Source of the DNA: Candidatus Bathyarchaeota archaeon
GTDB taxonomy: Archaea; Thermoproteota; Bathyarchaeia; Bathyarchaeales; Bathycorpusculaceae
Direction of reading: 5' to 3'
Length of the DNA: 32,696 nt
NCBI GenBank assembly: GCA_026014545.1
Contig: JAOZIH010000014.1
Location: forward strand, 1-32,696
The notes beneath the pieces are model-generated. The model saw only the letters and a program-made list of their open reading frames with translations. It had not been told where the DNA came from and made no database searches. This document shows positions 1-8,797 of this stretch, in pieces. Each line of letters starts with the position of its first letter. The stretch's first letter is position 1. The translations under genes and the position numbers were made by a program.

Positions 1-400
1 TTTCCGCGGGCACCATACGTATCGTGACTATCTCAAGTGGCGGCAGATTAGCCTCTATTCTTTTCTGGTTAATTTTTAAGGCGGTTTTTTCGGTTTCCTC
101 GCTTACAACAAGCGCTTCAATGCACATGTCAGTCAGCGTGTTACCGTAAGGGTCGTTTAGCGGAATAATCTCTGCCCTATCGATTAGCCCTTGCTCTTTA
201 AGAAAAGCTTGCAGCTCTTTTAGGCGCTCTTCGTATGATGCGGTTATATGTGGTTTGCCCATTTTCTTCACGAACTCGTCTGCGCATAAGCCGATTAAGA
301 CGCGCGTGCCTATTTCGAAGGCTTTCATGAGCAGGGCTTTGTGTCCTTTGTGTAATTCGTCGAAGGTTCCGCCGACCGCCACTTTTCTAAAACGTTTCAT
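1..400 (-). CDS. coaD: Phosphopantetheine adenylyltransferase, archaeal type (partial, 3' end off window)
   Basis: This gene is open to the left edge, so only about the first 133 residues are present. The product begins MKRFRKVAVGGTFDELHKGH, which carries the nucleotidyltransferase signature GTFD and HxGH (HKGH, residues 17-20). Later segments (VVSEET, then a PLEIVTI-like stretch) match the archaeal PPAT family. The enzyme transfers AMP from ATP to 4'-phosphopantetheine to give dephospho-CoA, the penultimate step of CoA synthesis. The ATG at 400 lies inside the end of the pantoate kinase gene (14-nt overlap), which indicates translational coupling. Its pairing with pantoate kinase supports the CoA assignment over another cytidylyltransferase-like enzyme. 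Confidence 0.88.
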   Translation of the reverse strand, partial: MKRFRKVAVGGTFDELHKGHKALLMKAFEIGTRVLIGLCADEFVKKMGKPHITASYEERLKELQAFLKEQGLIDRAEIIPLNDPYGNTLTDMCIEALVVSEETEKTALKINQKRIEANLPPLEIVTIRMVPAE

Positions 401-1328
401 GCCTTACCAGCCTAGCGCCTTGAAAGTCAATCTTGGCTACAAGGATGTTCTCGTTTGGCAAGACCTGCTTAAAAGCTTCTGCTATTTCTGCTGCATTTTC
501 CTCAAGCGTAAGCGCGTGAACAGCCTCGCCGACCATATTCTGCGCCACGCCAACGGCGCCCGCCTGCTCAGCTAACTTTGCCAGACGCCTAACCCGCGGC
601 GTCATAAAACCGGTTTTCTCAGCGAACTCTAGGCAGCATGCCATAAAGTTTTCCACAGAGGGCTCATCTAAAATCGCCTCAAGAGTTTTTTTGCCCCAAC
701 GGTTAACTTCACGCCGCTTCTCAGCCGACGCAAGCACTTGCCTCGTTGGGATGGCGCCGAAAACACCCGCGACAATAGCGTAATTATCACTTAGGGGAAT
801 GCGGTCGATGACGCTTATTCCCGGCGCGCCTGGCTCAATTGTGAGAATGCATCCGCCAAGCATTAGCGGGCCAACAGTGCCCAGCCCAGTTCTGCATTGC
901 ACTTCCGCGACATGTGCGATTCTGCCAATCTGATTGTAAGTAAGCGGCAGCTCAAAGGCCTTCGACAGCGCTAAAGCTGCGGTTAATGCGCCTGCTGCGC
1001 TGGAGCCAAAGCCCGCGCCGATTGGAACATCAACTTTGTGATTGACTGTAACCTCGTAGAACTTGCTGCTTCTACGCAGCAGCATCTCGGCGACTGTGCG
1101 GGTTGTTTCCGCTTCTGGCGCAGGGACACCGTTAATTAAAACGCGGATAGTGTTTGCTTTTGCCTCGGAAACAGTGACTTCGGTTAGAACGCCCCTTTGG
1201 ATGCCGAAGCCGCCGCCTCTGGCGCCTACCCGCTCCAAATCCACAATTGGCGCTCCATCGACTGTTCTATCGCAGATTTCAAAAAAGCTGGAGATGCCCG
1301 CAGGGCTGAAGGCGCTTGCTTTAGGCAA
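387..1328 (-). CDS. Pantoate kinase (GHMP superfamily)
   Basis: The product is 313 residues long and is a GHMP-fold kinase. The glycine-rich phosphate-binding motif PIGAGFGSSAAGA lies at about residues 102-114, and a second Gly-rich segment, GLGTVGPLMLGG, at about 148-159. Archaea lacking bacterial PanC/PanK phosphorylate pantoate with this enzyme, and phosphopantothenate synthetase then makes phosphopantothenate. The start is TTG at 1328, preceded by the Shine-Dalgarno-like GAGAGGAAG; the upstream in-frame stop leaves no longer start. The gene sits 12 nt after the membrane protein gene and overlaps the adenylyltransferase gene, so the three look like one operon. Homoserine or shikimate kinase is the main alternative, but the length and the neighbouring PPAT favour pantoate kinase. 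Confidence 0.87.
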   Translation of the reverse strand: MPKASAFSPAGISSFFEICDRTVDGAPIVDLERVGARGGGFGIQRGVLTEVTVSEAKANTIRVLINGVPAPEAETTRTVAEMLLRRSSKFYEVTVNHKVDVPIGAGFGSSAAGALTAALALSKAFELPLTYNQIGRIAHVAEVQCRTGLGTVGPLMLGGCILTIEPGAPGISVIDRIPLSDNYAIVAGVFGAIPTRQVLASAEKRREVNRWGKKTLEAILDEPSVENFMACCLEFAEKTGFMTPRVRRLAKLAEQAGAVGVAQNMVGEAVHALTLEENAAEIAEAFKQVLPNENILVAKIDFQGARLVRHETF

Positions 1329-1340
1329 CAGTGCTTCCTC

Positions 1341-2078
1341 TCACTTTTCAGGCCGAGATACTAATGATGGGAAGGCTTTGTAGCAGACTTTTACAATTGG
1401 CGGAACAATGGTTACGAGAAAAGGAATCTCGGTGGCGAAAGTCCATACAAGCCAAAGGAAAATTGCGTAGACGGGCGCGTTACGTTCAAATCCCGTAAGC
1501 GGCAATGGCAGGAATTGGCTGTACACCCAGAGGCCGACGCCTATGATGACGCTGCCCACCAAGAGGCCTACAACAGCGGCTAAGCCGTAATTTTTCCATT
1601 CAGGCTTCCATAACCCAACGCCAACAACTAATGCCACGCTAATAAAGAGCACGCCAAGGAACATGGCAGCCAAGTCTGCAGTTAAGACTTCAATCATGAA
1701 TAGGTATCCAATCAGCCCTGTTAGTACTGCGCTACCCACGGCCAATGCGAGAACTATGCGGTGCATGCTCATTTTGTTCCTTGAAAGGTAGCCGATGAGA
1801 TAGAAGCCTGCGAAATTTGATGGAACGCCGACGGTGAGGCTTAATAGGGCGATTCCGTGTCCTGGCTGAACCATGTCGCTTATGAAGATGCCGATGGCGG
1901 CGCTTGTTCCTCCAACCCATGGGCCGAAGAGCACCGCGAAGATTGCGGGCACTATGACCGCGGGCCAGAATCTGACTACGCCAACGGCTGGGCTTACTAT
2001 TCCCATGTTTGTTAAAATTCCAACTACTGCATAAAGCGCGGCGCTAACGCCGGTCATCGCCACATGCAACGCTTTCAT
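1341..2078 (-). CDS. ECF-type transporter S-component-like membrane protein
   Basis: The product is 245 residues long and very hydrophobic, with about six or seven membrane segments. Its N-terminal half (GVSAALYAVVG, then VRFWPAVIVPAIFAVLFGPW and GGTSAAIGIFISD) resembles ECF vitamin-transporter S components. In that family an integral S subunit binds the substrate, and a separate EcfT/EcfA module energises transport. No EcfT or ATPase gene is in this window, so a shared module elsewhere would be needed. It is the first gene of the unit with pantoate kinase and PPAT, so pantoate, pantothenate or a related precursor is a reasonable substrate guess, but only by context. The ATG at 2078 is preceded by AAGGTGC, and a TATA-like ACTATAACG lies near 2117-2125. 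Confidence 0.65.
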   Translation of the reverse strand: MKALHVAMTGVSAALYAVVGILTNMGIVSPAVGVVRFWPAVIVPAIFAVLFGPWVGGTSAAIGIFISDMVQPGHGIALLSLTVGVPSNFAGFYLIGYLSRNKMSMHRIVLALAVGSAVLTGLIGYLFMIEVLTADLAAMFLGVLFISVALVVGVGLWKPEWKNYGLAAVVGLLVGSVIIGVGLWVYSQFLPLPLTGFERNAPVYAIFLWLVWTFATEIPFLVTIVPPIVKVCYKAFPSLVSRPEK

Positions 2079-2198
2079 GCATACAGCACCTTTTTGTGAA
2101 TCATGCAGAAAAGCGTTATAGTTAGATAAGGCTTCCGTATGGATTGTTTATACATGTTTAAACCAAACTGATGTATTCACGACGACAGATTTCAGCGC

Positions 2199-2534
2199 TT
2201 ATTTTTTGTGCCTGCGGATTCGTTCTTGCCTTTGAGTTTTTATGCGCCAGTCGCGCTTCCGCTGCGTTTCAAATGTAATCTTAGTTGGGCTTGGAGGGTT
2301 AGGCGGCAGCTTCCTGTAATGTGCTATATTCCTGTAAAATGTTTCATAGTCTATTCTGCCCTCTTTGAGCGCCTCGATATTCCGGTTTAAGTCTGCTTTT
2401 GCTGTAGCGTCCGCTGCTCCATCAAATAAATCTGAATAAACCGTATAAGCGGCATGGAACTGGAAATTTGAGGTGTCGTCGATCAAAAGTTTCTTTGGCT
2501 GTGCGACTTCATTTTTGTTAGGTTCTTCACTCAT
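2199..2534 (-). CDS. Conserved-looking hypothetical protein, 111 residues, basic C-terminus
   Basis: I do not recognise the family. The product has a polar N-terminus, a helical middle with several aromatics (residues about 25-70), a PPNPPSP turn, and a strongly basic tail ending in RIRRHKK that suggests nucleic acid or ribosome contact. Support for a real gene comes from a clean promoter: a TATA element ATATAAAAG on the minus strand (about 2577-2586) some 45 nt before the ATG, and a weak Shine-Dalgarno-like GCGGGAAAA directly before it. No signal peptide, membrane segment or Cys/His cluster is visible. It stands alone between the CoA unit and the HIT gene. Confidence 0.65.
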   Translation of the reverse strand: MSEEPNKNEVAQPKKLLIDDTSNFQFHAAYTVYSDLFDGAADATAKADLNRNIEALKEGRIDYETFYRNIAHYRKLPPNPPSPTKITFETQRKRDWRIKTQRQERIRRHKK

Positions 2535-2682
2535 ATTTTTCCCGCATTTACGCAGAGTATCCTTTGGCGCCTCTTCCTTTTATATCTGTCCCCAATTTTA
2601 GCCGATTCTTAGCTAGAAAATATCTTGGGCTAAGCATCAAATGTCCATCAAAAAGTTTCCGTTAAAGCTTTAGCCAATAGTT

Positions 2683-3090
2683 TCAGATGAAACGTCTTAT
2701 CCTTGCCGCGTCTTCCTCTAACAATTGCAAATCACGAATTTCAAGATGACGCAAGAAGGCGCCGTGCGTGTTCATTGGAATAACATGCACATGAACGTGA
2801 AAAATCACTTGACCAGCCGCAGCGCCATTATTCTGCACAATTCGAATGCCTGCAGCGGACATCGCGCCTTTTACGGCGTGAGCTATTTTCTTCACGACCT
2901 TGTATAGGTATGCATGCTCATCCTCTGGGATATCAAAGATGTTCTCGTAATGCTTCTTAGGCACAACAAGTGTATGGCCAATATTTGCAGGCTGTATACT
3001 CATAAATGCTATTACCTGATTATCCTCGTAGACTACGCTTGCAGGCGCTTCTCTGCGCACTATCTTGCAGAAGATACATGATTCAGACAA
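2683..3090 (-). CDS. HIT-family nucleotide hydrolase/transferase
   Basis: The product is 135 residues, typical for the family. It opens with CIFCKIVRREAPASVVYED, in which the CxxC pair is a common zinc site in HIT proteins. The catalytic histidine triad is HVHVHVIP, at about residues 98-105. HIT proteins of the Hint/HinT branch hydrolyse nucleoside phosphoramidates or AMP-lysine-type adducts; the physiological substrate cannot be told from sequence. The start is TTG at 3090 (TTG-TCT-GAA); no ATG lies at the expected N-terminus. It is divergent from the MetE-like gene, with 97 nt between the two starts, and a minus-strand TATA-like TTATTAAAG lies near 3121-3130. Confidence 0.88.
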   Translation of the reverse strand: MSESCIFCKIVRREAPASVVYEDNQVIAFMSIQPANIGHTLVVPKKHYENIFDIPEDEHAYLYKVVKKIAHAVKGAMSAAGIRIVQNNGAAAGQVIFHVHVHVIPMNTHGAFLRHLEIRDLQLLEEDAARIRRFI

Positions 3091-3153
3091 CGCGGCACAC
3101 TGCTCCAGTAATGCTGTAAATCTTTAATAAGTCAAGGTTAAAAATGCAGCTAT

Positions 3154-3165
3154 AGATTTAAAAGA
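3154..3165 (+). promoter_or_regulatory. TATA-like element of the MetE-like gene, leaderless start
   Basis: The A/T element GATTTAAAAG lies about 26-30 nt before the ATG at 3188, the usual distance from an archaeal TATA box to the transcription start. No Shine-Dalgarno sequence precedes the ATG. Both points suggest a leaderless mRNA. Confidence 0.5.
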
Positions 3166-3187
3166 ATTCCATCGCCAATATAGCCTC

Positions 3188-4213
3188 ATGAGCACATTAG
3201 TTGATGACATAGGCAGTTTTCCGCTTCCGCCAAGCGTCAGCAAAGACGCCTTCAACAGGGCATATCAGCTTGCAAGAGATGCCATAATTAGCGGCGGAGA
3301 CATCAGCAAAAACGAGTTCGTAAGGAAAAATTTCTACGAGGTCACACTTGAGTCATTCAAGAAAAAAATCATGACAGGATTAGATGTGACAAACTATCCC
3401 CAGCAGTATGATGGAATCAAGCAGGTCAGCGACCTTATTCACAAGGCAATGGAGAAGGGTTCTTTCTTGGTCGATGAGAAGCAGTCGATTCTTCCCGAAG
3501 TGCACCTAATTAACGCGGAAGCAAAAGCGCTCAGCGAAGAATTTAGAAAAAAGATTCTGCTGCGCGTATCAATATTCGGCCCGCTGGAGCTTTACTTGAA
3601 GGAAGTAGGAACAACGCCGTATGAAGATGTGCTGAAAAGCTTCGCAGAAACCATCCGCCGCTTCGCCAAGAACGCCATCCTAAACTCCAAGCACATCGAA
3701 ACCAAAGTGGTATCTATAGACGAACCGAGCTTTGGCTTCCTAAACATCGCTGCCGAGAAAGATTTGATATGCGATGTGCTGGAGAAGGCATTTGACTTTC
3801 AAGGAGCAGTGAGGCAGATTCATCTTCATTCAGCATCGCGGTTGCCCGACTTGCTGGAAGTGGCTAACATTGATGTGGTGTCTTTTGAGTATGCGGCGTC
3901 GCCGCGCAACATCGAAAGCGTCTCGAGGCGGATGCTGGAGGAGGCAGATAAGCAAATCCGCGTCGGCGTTTCAAGGACCGACATAGACGCAATTATGGCG
4001 GAGCTTCATGACCAAGGCGTAGAGAAGCCAACCGCTGAGCAACTGGTTGAGGATGAAAAGACGATAAGAAAACGCTATGAGAGAGCTAAGGAGAAATTTG
4101 GAGACCGCATGACCTTTACGGGGCCTGACTGCGGCCTCGGAAGCTGGCCCAGCCAAGAAGCAGCACAGCTTCTGCTGAAAAGAACCGTAAACGCCGTAAA
4201 GAAAACCTCTTGA
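3188..4213 (+). CDS. Short MetE-family (cobalamin-independent methionine synthase fold) methyltransferase
   Basis: The product is 341 residues and matches only the C-terminal catalytic barrel of MetE; the N-terminal folate domain is absent. Archaeal short MetE proteins of this type transfer a methyl group from a corrinoid protein or other donor to homocysteine. Conserved features seen are IDEP (177-180), IHLH (211-214), FEY with Glu234, and GPDCGL with Cys315. By alignment to E. coli MetE, whose zinc ligands are His641, Cys643, Glu665 and Cys726, the Cys643 position is Ala216 here (HSA instead of HxC). One metal ligand is therefore missing or replaced. The transcript looks leaderless. Methionine synthesis is the default role; another thiol methyl transfer is possible. 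Confidence 0.75.
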   Translation: MSTLVDDIGSFPLPPSVSKDAFNRAYQLARDAIISGGDISKNEFVRKNFYEVTLESFKKKIMTGLDVTNYPQQYDGIKQVSDLIHKAMEKGSFLVDEKQSILPEVHLINAEAKALSEEFRKKILLRVSIFGPLELYLKEVGTTPYEDVLKSFAETIRRFAKNAILNSKHIETKVVSIDEPSFGFLNIAAEKDLICDVLEKAFDFQGAVRQIHLHSASRLPDLLEVANIDVVSFEYAASPRNIESVSRRMLEEADKQIRVGVSRTDIDAIMAELHDQGVEKPTAEQLVEDEKTIRKRYERAKEKFGDRMTFTGPDCGLGSWPSQEAAQLLLKRTVNAVKKTS

Positions 4214-4214
4214 A

Positions 4215-4859
4215 TTAACGTAGCAGTATTTTCTCGCCAGTCGCGATGTACACAATTGCCTCGCAGACATAGGTTGCATGGTCAGCTATGCGTTCTAGAT
4301 ATCGCATTACCAGCACGCTGGAAATGACGCATTTAGGATCAACATTCACTTTCTCAATTAGCCGATTAAGGTAATCAATAAATATTTTGTCAACTTCCTG
4401 TTCAAGTGTAGAAACAGTTTTAGCCAAGGCTACGTCGTACTTCCTAAGCGAGTCAATGCTTATCCTAACCATTTTCATAACTTTCTCGCTGACTTCTTGA
4501 ATGAAAGAGCGCATCCATGTTTCGCATTCCGTTATCCCGCATAGCTTGTCAGTAACATATGAAATGTCTAGGGCGTATCGGCTGTAGCGGCTGAAATCGT
4601 AGGCTATTTTCATGTAGGATTTTATGGTTCGTAGGTCAGATGCCACAGGCTGAAATCTGGAGATTAGCTCGAATGTTTTATCTTCGATTTCTTCAGCCAT
4701 TGCCATAAGAAGCTCTGACATTTCCTGCACTTGTCGGTGCGCGCTCTCGCCGCTTAGGTAGCTTTGAATTGCCAAGTCGACTGTTTCATAGGTTAATTCG
4801 GCCATTTTGCAAAGTAGCGCGGACTGCTCTTCTAAACCCGCGTCTATTAGTCTGCTCAT
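4215..4859 (-). CDS. phoU: Phosphate transport regulator PhoU
   Basis: The product is 214 residues and all-helical, in two PhoU repeats. Each has the acidic pattern seen in the family (MAEEIEDKTFELISR and LEQEVDKIFIDYLNRL), and the C-terminal ERIADHATYVCEA segment is a family hallmark. PhoU dampens phosphate uptake through the Pst transporter and binds metal through its acidic clusters. It is the last gene of the pst operon, 2 nt after pstB. Its stop faces the stop of the MetE-like gene with a single base between them. Confidence 0.92.
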   Translation of the reverse strand: MSRLIDAGLEEQSALLCKMAELTYETVDLAIQSYLSGESAHRQVQEMSELLMAMAEEIEDKTFELISRFQPVASDLRTIKSYMKIAYDFSRYSRYALDISYVTDKLCGITECETWMRSFIQEVSEKVMKMVRISIDSLRKYDVALAKTVSTLEQEVDKIFIDYLNRLIEKVNVDPKCVISSVLVMRYLERIADHATYVCEAIVYIATGEKILLR

Positions 4860-4861
4860 GC

Positions 4862-5638
4862 TTATCCAAACTCTCCCGTAATGTATTTCTCAGTAAGCGC
4901 GTTCTTGGGATTTTCAAAAATATCTTTGGTTAATCCGTATTCAATAAGTTCGCCGAGGTAAAGAAAAGCGGTATAATCGGAAACCCGTGAGGCTTGCTGC
5001 ATGTTATGCGTCACAATCACGACCGTATATTCCTTAGATAAATCTCTAATTAAGCTTTCAATTTTTGCCGTTGCAATCGGATCCAGCGCAGAACAGGGCT
5101 CATCCATCAAAATAACCTCTGGATTCACCGCTAAAGCGCGGGCAATGCAAAGTCGCTGCTGCTGGCCGCCGGAAAGGCTGGTTCCCGGCTTCTTCAAATC
5201 ATCTTTAACTTCATCCCATAAGCTTGCTTGCTGAAGACATTTCTTTACCACTTCGTCCAGCGCTGGACCTTTTTTGGCGTCCATGAGTTTCAAGCCGGCT
5301 GCCACATTATCATAAATTGACATCGTAGGAAAGGGGTTTGGTTTCTGGAACACCATGCCTACTCTTCTGCGGATTTGCACAGGGTCAACATCGTCATCGT
5401 ATATGTTTTTTCCGTCCAGCAGCACGCGTCCTGAAACCTTTGCGCCTGGCACTAGCTCATGCATTCGGTTTAATGTTCTAATTAGCGTTGATTTACCGCA
5501 GCCGGAAGGGCCGATGATTGCGGTTACAACATTGGCTCTAATTGAGAGGTTAATGTCTCTTAAAGCTTGTTTTTGCCCGAACCATGCGTTCAATTTTTCT
5601 GTTTTTATCTTTTCGCTGTTACCCATGTGCTCATTCAC
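4862..5638 (-). CDS. pstB: Phosphate ABC transporter ATP-binding protein PstB
   Basis: The product is 258 residues. It has Walker [10 protein letters not shown] (43-51), Q-loop region VFQKPNPFP (97-105), ABC signature LSGGQQQR (155-162) and Walker B VILMDEP (175-181), followed by the D-loop SALDP and the switch histidine in VTHNM. The VFQKPNPFP and LSGGQQQR wording is specific to PstB. It energises phosphate import through PstC and PstA. The GTG start at 5638 overlaps the pstA stop (GTGA); an ATG four codons in (5626) is an alternative start. Confidence 0.95.
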   Translation of the reverse strand: MNEHMGNSEKIKTEKLNAWFGQKQALRDINLSIRANVVTAIIGPSGCGKSTLIRTLNRMHELVPGAKVSGRVLLDGKNIYDDDVDPVQIRRRVGMVFQKPNPFPTMSIYDNVAAGLKLMDAKKGPALDEVVKKCLQQASLWDEVKDDLKKPGTSLSGGQQQRLCIARALAVNPEVILMDEPCSALDPIATAKIESLIRDLSKEYTVVIVTHNMQQASRVSDYTAFLYLGELIEYGLTKDIFENPKNALTEKYITGEFG

Positions 5639-6465
5639 TTTCTAAATTGTCTTCGACTGGCGATTCTTACGCATACATTTAACGTCAGAACTATTAAAAT
5701 CAGCACTAAAGCTGCGCCCCAAGCCTGCGCCTGCACCGCTACGGACGGCTGCCTCGAATTTAGGAACACCCTTAACGGAAGTGCATCCATAGGTTGATTG
5801 AAGCCCTGAAAGAAGTAAGTGTTTCCCATGATTGTCAGCAAGATCGGCGCGGTTTCACCAGCTATTCTGGCTATCGCAAGAAGTGTACCTGTTACTAAGC
5901 CTTGCCCTGCTGCGGGAAGAACTACGCGAATGATAGTTTTCCAATGGTGCAAGCCCAATGCTAAGGCTGCTTCACGGACTGAGGTGGGTACAAGCTTCAA
6001 GGATTCTTCTGTTGTTCTTGCTACTATGGGAATCATTATAAACGATAGCGCTGCGGCGCCTGCAAGCGGAGAGAAGCTTCCCGTTATGCCTACGACGACT
6101 ATGCTGAAGGCGGTTATGCCCACCACTATGGAAGGAAACTCTGTGAGGATGTCATTGATGGTTCGCATGACTGAAGCGTACTTGTTGCCGCCGAATTCAG
6201 CCAGATAAACGCCTGACATTATACCTATGGGAACTCCGATTAGGCTAGTTAATCCGATTAGAATTAATGTTCCTTGTATAGCTGGGCCTATGCCGCCTTC
6301 TAAGCCGTTGGCTGTTAGGAAATGTAGGCTTAATTGCGGCGCGCCTCGTGCAATCACTTCAAAAATTATACTTGCTAAGGGGATAATCGCGATAATGACA
6401 CAAAGGAGACAAAGAACATATGCGATTTTGTCCTTGAATCTTCTGAAGCGGTAGCTGCTGAGCAT
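5635..6465 (-). CDS. pstA: Phosphate ABC transporter permease PstA
   Basis: The product is 276 residues with about six membrane helices. The inner-membrane permease coupling region is visible ([19 protein letters not shown], then [11 protein letters not shown]), where the EAA loop contacts PstB. It pairs with PstC to form the phosphate channel. The ATG at 6465 directly abuts the pstC stop at 6466, and its own stop overlaps the pstB start by 4 nt, so the two permeases and the ATPase are tightly coupled. Confidence 0.94.
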   Translation of the reverse strand: MLSSYRFRRFKDKIAYVLCLLCVIIAIIPLASIIFEVIARGAPQLSLHFLTANGLEGGIGPAIQGTLILIGLTSLIGVPIGIMSGVYLAEFGGNKYASVMRTINDILTEFPSIVVGITAFSIVVVGITGSFSPLAGAAALSFIMIPIVARTTEESLKLVPTSVREAALALGLHHWKTIIRVVLPAAGQGLVTGTLLAIARIAGETAPILLTIMGNTYFFQGFNQPMDALPLRVFLNSRQPSVAVQAQAWGAALVLILIVLTLNVCVRIASRRQFRK

Positions 6466-7407
6466 TTACTCCACTGCGCCTCCTTTAATTTTTAAGATGC
6501 GACTAACCATTACGTGGGCGATTATGTTGATGAGGAGACTTATCAGCAGCAGGACTAAGCCGGCGCCCATGTAAGCGGATTTTTCCAGCGGTGTTGGCGC
6601 CTCCAAAAAGCCGTTGGCAATTAGCGAAGGCAATGTTTGTCCAGGCTGGAATAGCGATGTGGGCATGGCTGTTGGGCCGACGGCGTTGCCTATGACCATT
6701 GTTACAGCCATAGTTTCGCCTATTGCGCGGCCTAAACCGAGGATTATGGCGCCTAAAATTCCTGAGCGCCCGTAACTTAGAACCCAATGGCGGATTACTT
6801 CCCATTTTGTTGCGCCGATGCCGTACGCAGCTTCTCTGATGGAATTAGGAACCGCGCTGATTACCTCTCTGGAAACCGAGGCGACCGTGGGGATAATCAT
6901 TATTGCGAGTATTATGCCTGCAGTTAAGAGGTCAAGCCCGAAAGGGGTTCCGCTAAAAATTGGAATACCCCCGAGAGAAGCGCTCAATGGAGTTTCAATG
7001 TAGTTTAGAACCCAGAAGCGGAGGACAAACAGCCCCCAGAGGCCGAATATAACGCTGGGCACAGCGGCCAGCAGTTCGATTAGGTATGAAACGGGCACAC
7101 GGATAACTTTCGGCGCCATTTCCACAAGGAAAATTGCGATTCCTAGGCTTAAGGGGACGCCGATCAAAAGCGCAATGCTGGAAGTAACCAGTGTTCCAAG
7201 CATGTAGGGAAGTACACCAAATGATTCTCGGCCTTCAACAGGATTCCAGTTTATTCCCGTAAAGAATCCTAAGCCAAATCGTTGCAGGACTATTGTCGAG
7301 CCAGTTGACAGAACGTATAGGGTAGCAAATAAAATAACTGCAGCTGAAGCTACTAATACTCCTGCTGCCACTTTGAATATTGCGTCGCCAGTTACGCTTA
7401 TTCGCAT
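6466..7407 (-). CDS. pstC: Phosphate ABC transporter permease PstC
   Basis: The product is 313 residues with six predicted membrane helices. The family-typical segment is GVPLSLGIAIFLVEMAP, and the EAA-type coupling loop is VPNSIREAAYGIGATKWEV; the motif LGRAIGETMAVTMVIGN is close to diagnostic for PstC. The ATG at 7407 is preceded by GGGAGA. Only 69 nt separate it from the end of pstS, and that gap holds an A/T-rich hairpin that could set the ratio of binding protein to permease. Confidence 0.94.
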   Translation of the reverse strand: MRISVTGDAIFKVAAGVLVASAAVILFATLYVLSTGSTIVLQRFGLGFFTGINWNPVEGRESFGVLPYMLGTLVTSSIALLIGVPLSLGIAIFLVEMAPKVIRVPVSYLIELLAAVPSVIFGLWGLFVLRFWVLNYIETPLSASLGGIPIFSGTPFGLDLLTAGIILAIMIIPTVASVSREVISAVPNSIREAAYGIGATKWEVIRHWVLSYGRSGILGAIILGLGRAIGETMAVTMVIGNAVGPTAMPTSLFQPGQTLPSLIANGFLEAPTPLEKSAYMGAGLVLLLISLLINIIAHVMVSRILKIKGGAVE

Positions 7408-7428
7408 TTTATCATTCTCCCGATGATT

Positions 7429-7453
7429 AATAACAAAAAAAGTTTTGGTTATT
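7429..7453 (-). other. A/T-rich hairpin in the pstS-pstC gap
   Basis: On the minus strand the RNA would read AATAAC-CAAAA-CTTT-TTTTG-TTATT, an almost perfect stem. Such a stem between a binding-protein gene and its permease genes often protects the upstream mRNA or attenuates read-through. The function here is inferred, and no run of T follows to make it a classic terminator. Confidence 0.4.
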
Positions 7454-7476
7454 AGGCAACTTACCTAACTCAGCCA

Positions 7477-8757
7477 TTAAGATATTAGCGATTGCCCATT
7501 GAATGTTATTGACCGTATCGTTGCTTCGTTAAGCTGAACCAAGTTAGATGGCAGAGGTGCATATTGCAAGCCTGATGCAAGCTGCTGACCGTCGTGTATA
7601 ACGTACCAGAGAAAGTCTACGAGCTGTCTTGCCTTGTCTAAGGTCATGCCGGGAATAACATTGAGTTCTTTATACACAAGCAAGTATGTTGGTGTCACTA
7701 TCGGGTAAGCTTGACTTCCAGGCGTATTGAGGAGACTTACTCCTGTCCAATCTCCGCTTCCTGCGGGCAGCCCGCTTGTTGGAAGCGATTCAGCAGCTGC
7801 TGTTGTCGAAGCAAGTGAGGGCATCACGAAGTTTCCAGCTGGATTTTGGATTGCTGCCACGGGCATATTGTTCTGTAGAGCATAGGCTAATTCAATGTAG
7901 CCTATGGCATATTGCGTTTGGTTTACTGTGGCTGCGACATTGGCGTTGCCACTGGCGCCAACTGTTACTCCTGGCCATTGGACTGAAGTGCCGCTTCCCA
8001 CTTGGCTATTCCATGTGGGGCTTACGGCGCTTAGGTATTTTGTGAACCAGTTAGTTGTGCCTGAGCTGTCAGATCTGCGAACTTTGACTATGTCCTGGTT
8101 TGGAAGCTGGATTGTCGGGTTCAAAGCAGCAATTGCGGGATCATTCCATTTAGTTATTGTACCCAAGTAGATGTCTGCGATTATTGGACCTGTTAACTTG
8201 AGCCCGCTTGGGACGCCTGGCAGATTATAGGTTATTACTATGGCGCCTATTGTTTCTGGAATATGCAACGCGTTAGGTGCTGCTTCACGTTGAGAAGCGG
8301 TAAGCGCAGCATCCGAGGCTGCGAAGTCCACTGTTTTGCTTGTGAAGGCAGATATGCCAGCGCCGCTGCCGACTCCTTGGTAGTTGATTTGAACGTTTGT
8401 TCTAACCTGCGTAGTATAATGCGCTATTATGGCGTTAAGTAGTGGTTGAGGGAAGGTGGCGCCTGCGCCGTTAAGTGTTGCTGGGCCGGGAGTTGGCGTA
8501 GGTGTTGGGGTTGGTGTTGGGGTAGGTGTAGCTGTGGCTGTTGGTGTAGGAGTGGTCGTAGGCGTCGGTGTAGCTGTGGCTGACGGCGTAGGTGAAGTTT
8601 GTGGCGTTGGTGTAGGTGTTAAAGTCGGCGTCGGTGTTGGAGTTGGGCTAGGCGAAGTAGATGGCTCTGATGCTGGTTGTGTCAAGTACATGTAGCTTAC
8701 TATGCCCATTACTATTATGGCTATGGCGACGATTGCTAAAGTCATTGTTTTATTCAT
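7477..8757 (-). CDS. pstS: Phosphate-binding protein PstS with Pro/Thr-rich linker
   Basis: The product has 426 residues from the ATG at 8757, which is preceded by GGAGAAG at good spacing; a longer reading to 8796 lacks such support. An N-terminal hydrophobic segment (about 6-24) has no lipobox cysteine, so it probably stays as a membrane anchor. Residues about 26-93 are a Pro/Thr/Ala repeat, a likely glycosylated stalk across the cell envelope. The binding domain starts GAGATFPQP (about 97-105) and keeps PstS features such as DFAASDA and [13 protein letters not shown], which line the phosphate site. It captures phosphate for PstCAB. It is the first gene of the operon, facing the AbrB-PhoU regulator gene. 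Confidence 0.94.
   Translation of the reverse strand: MNKTMTLAIVAIAIIVMGIVSYMYLTQPASEPSTSPSPTPTPTPTLTPTPTPQTSPTPSATATPTPTTTPTPTATATPTPTPTPTPTPTPGPATLNGAGATFPQPLLNAIIAHYTTQVRTNVQINYQGVGSGAGISAFTSKTVDFAASDAALTASQREAAPNALHIPETIGAIVITYNLPGVPSGLKLTGPIIADIYLGTITKWNDPAIAALNPTIQLPNQDIVKVRRSDSSGTTNWFTKYLSAVSPTWNSQVGSGTSVQWPGVTVGASGNANVAATVNQTQYAIGYIELAYALQNNMPVAAIQNPAGNFVMPSLASTTAAAESLPTSGLPAGSGDWTGVSLLNTPGSQAYPIVTPTYLLVYKELNVIPGMTLDKARQLVDFLWYVIHDGQQLASGLQYAPLPSNLVQLNEATIRSITFNGQSLIS
8470..8680 (-). repeat. Low-complexity Pro/Thr codon tract inside pstS
   Basis: About 70 codons of near-tandem CCX-ACX repeats encode the stalk of PstS. Third bases vary strongly, which argues for selection on the peptide and not recent slippage, although the length of such tracts usually differs between strains. 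The opposite strand shows a meaningless Val-Gly open frame. Confidence 0.8.
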
Positions 8758-8797
8758 TATTTCTTCTCCATTGTTTTTCGAATAGGCGATACGCAAC

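Noticed and set aside
8456-8695. Plus-strand Val-Gly open frame
   Set aside because: It is the antisense of the PstS Pro/Thr codon tract; no start site or family.
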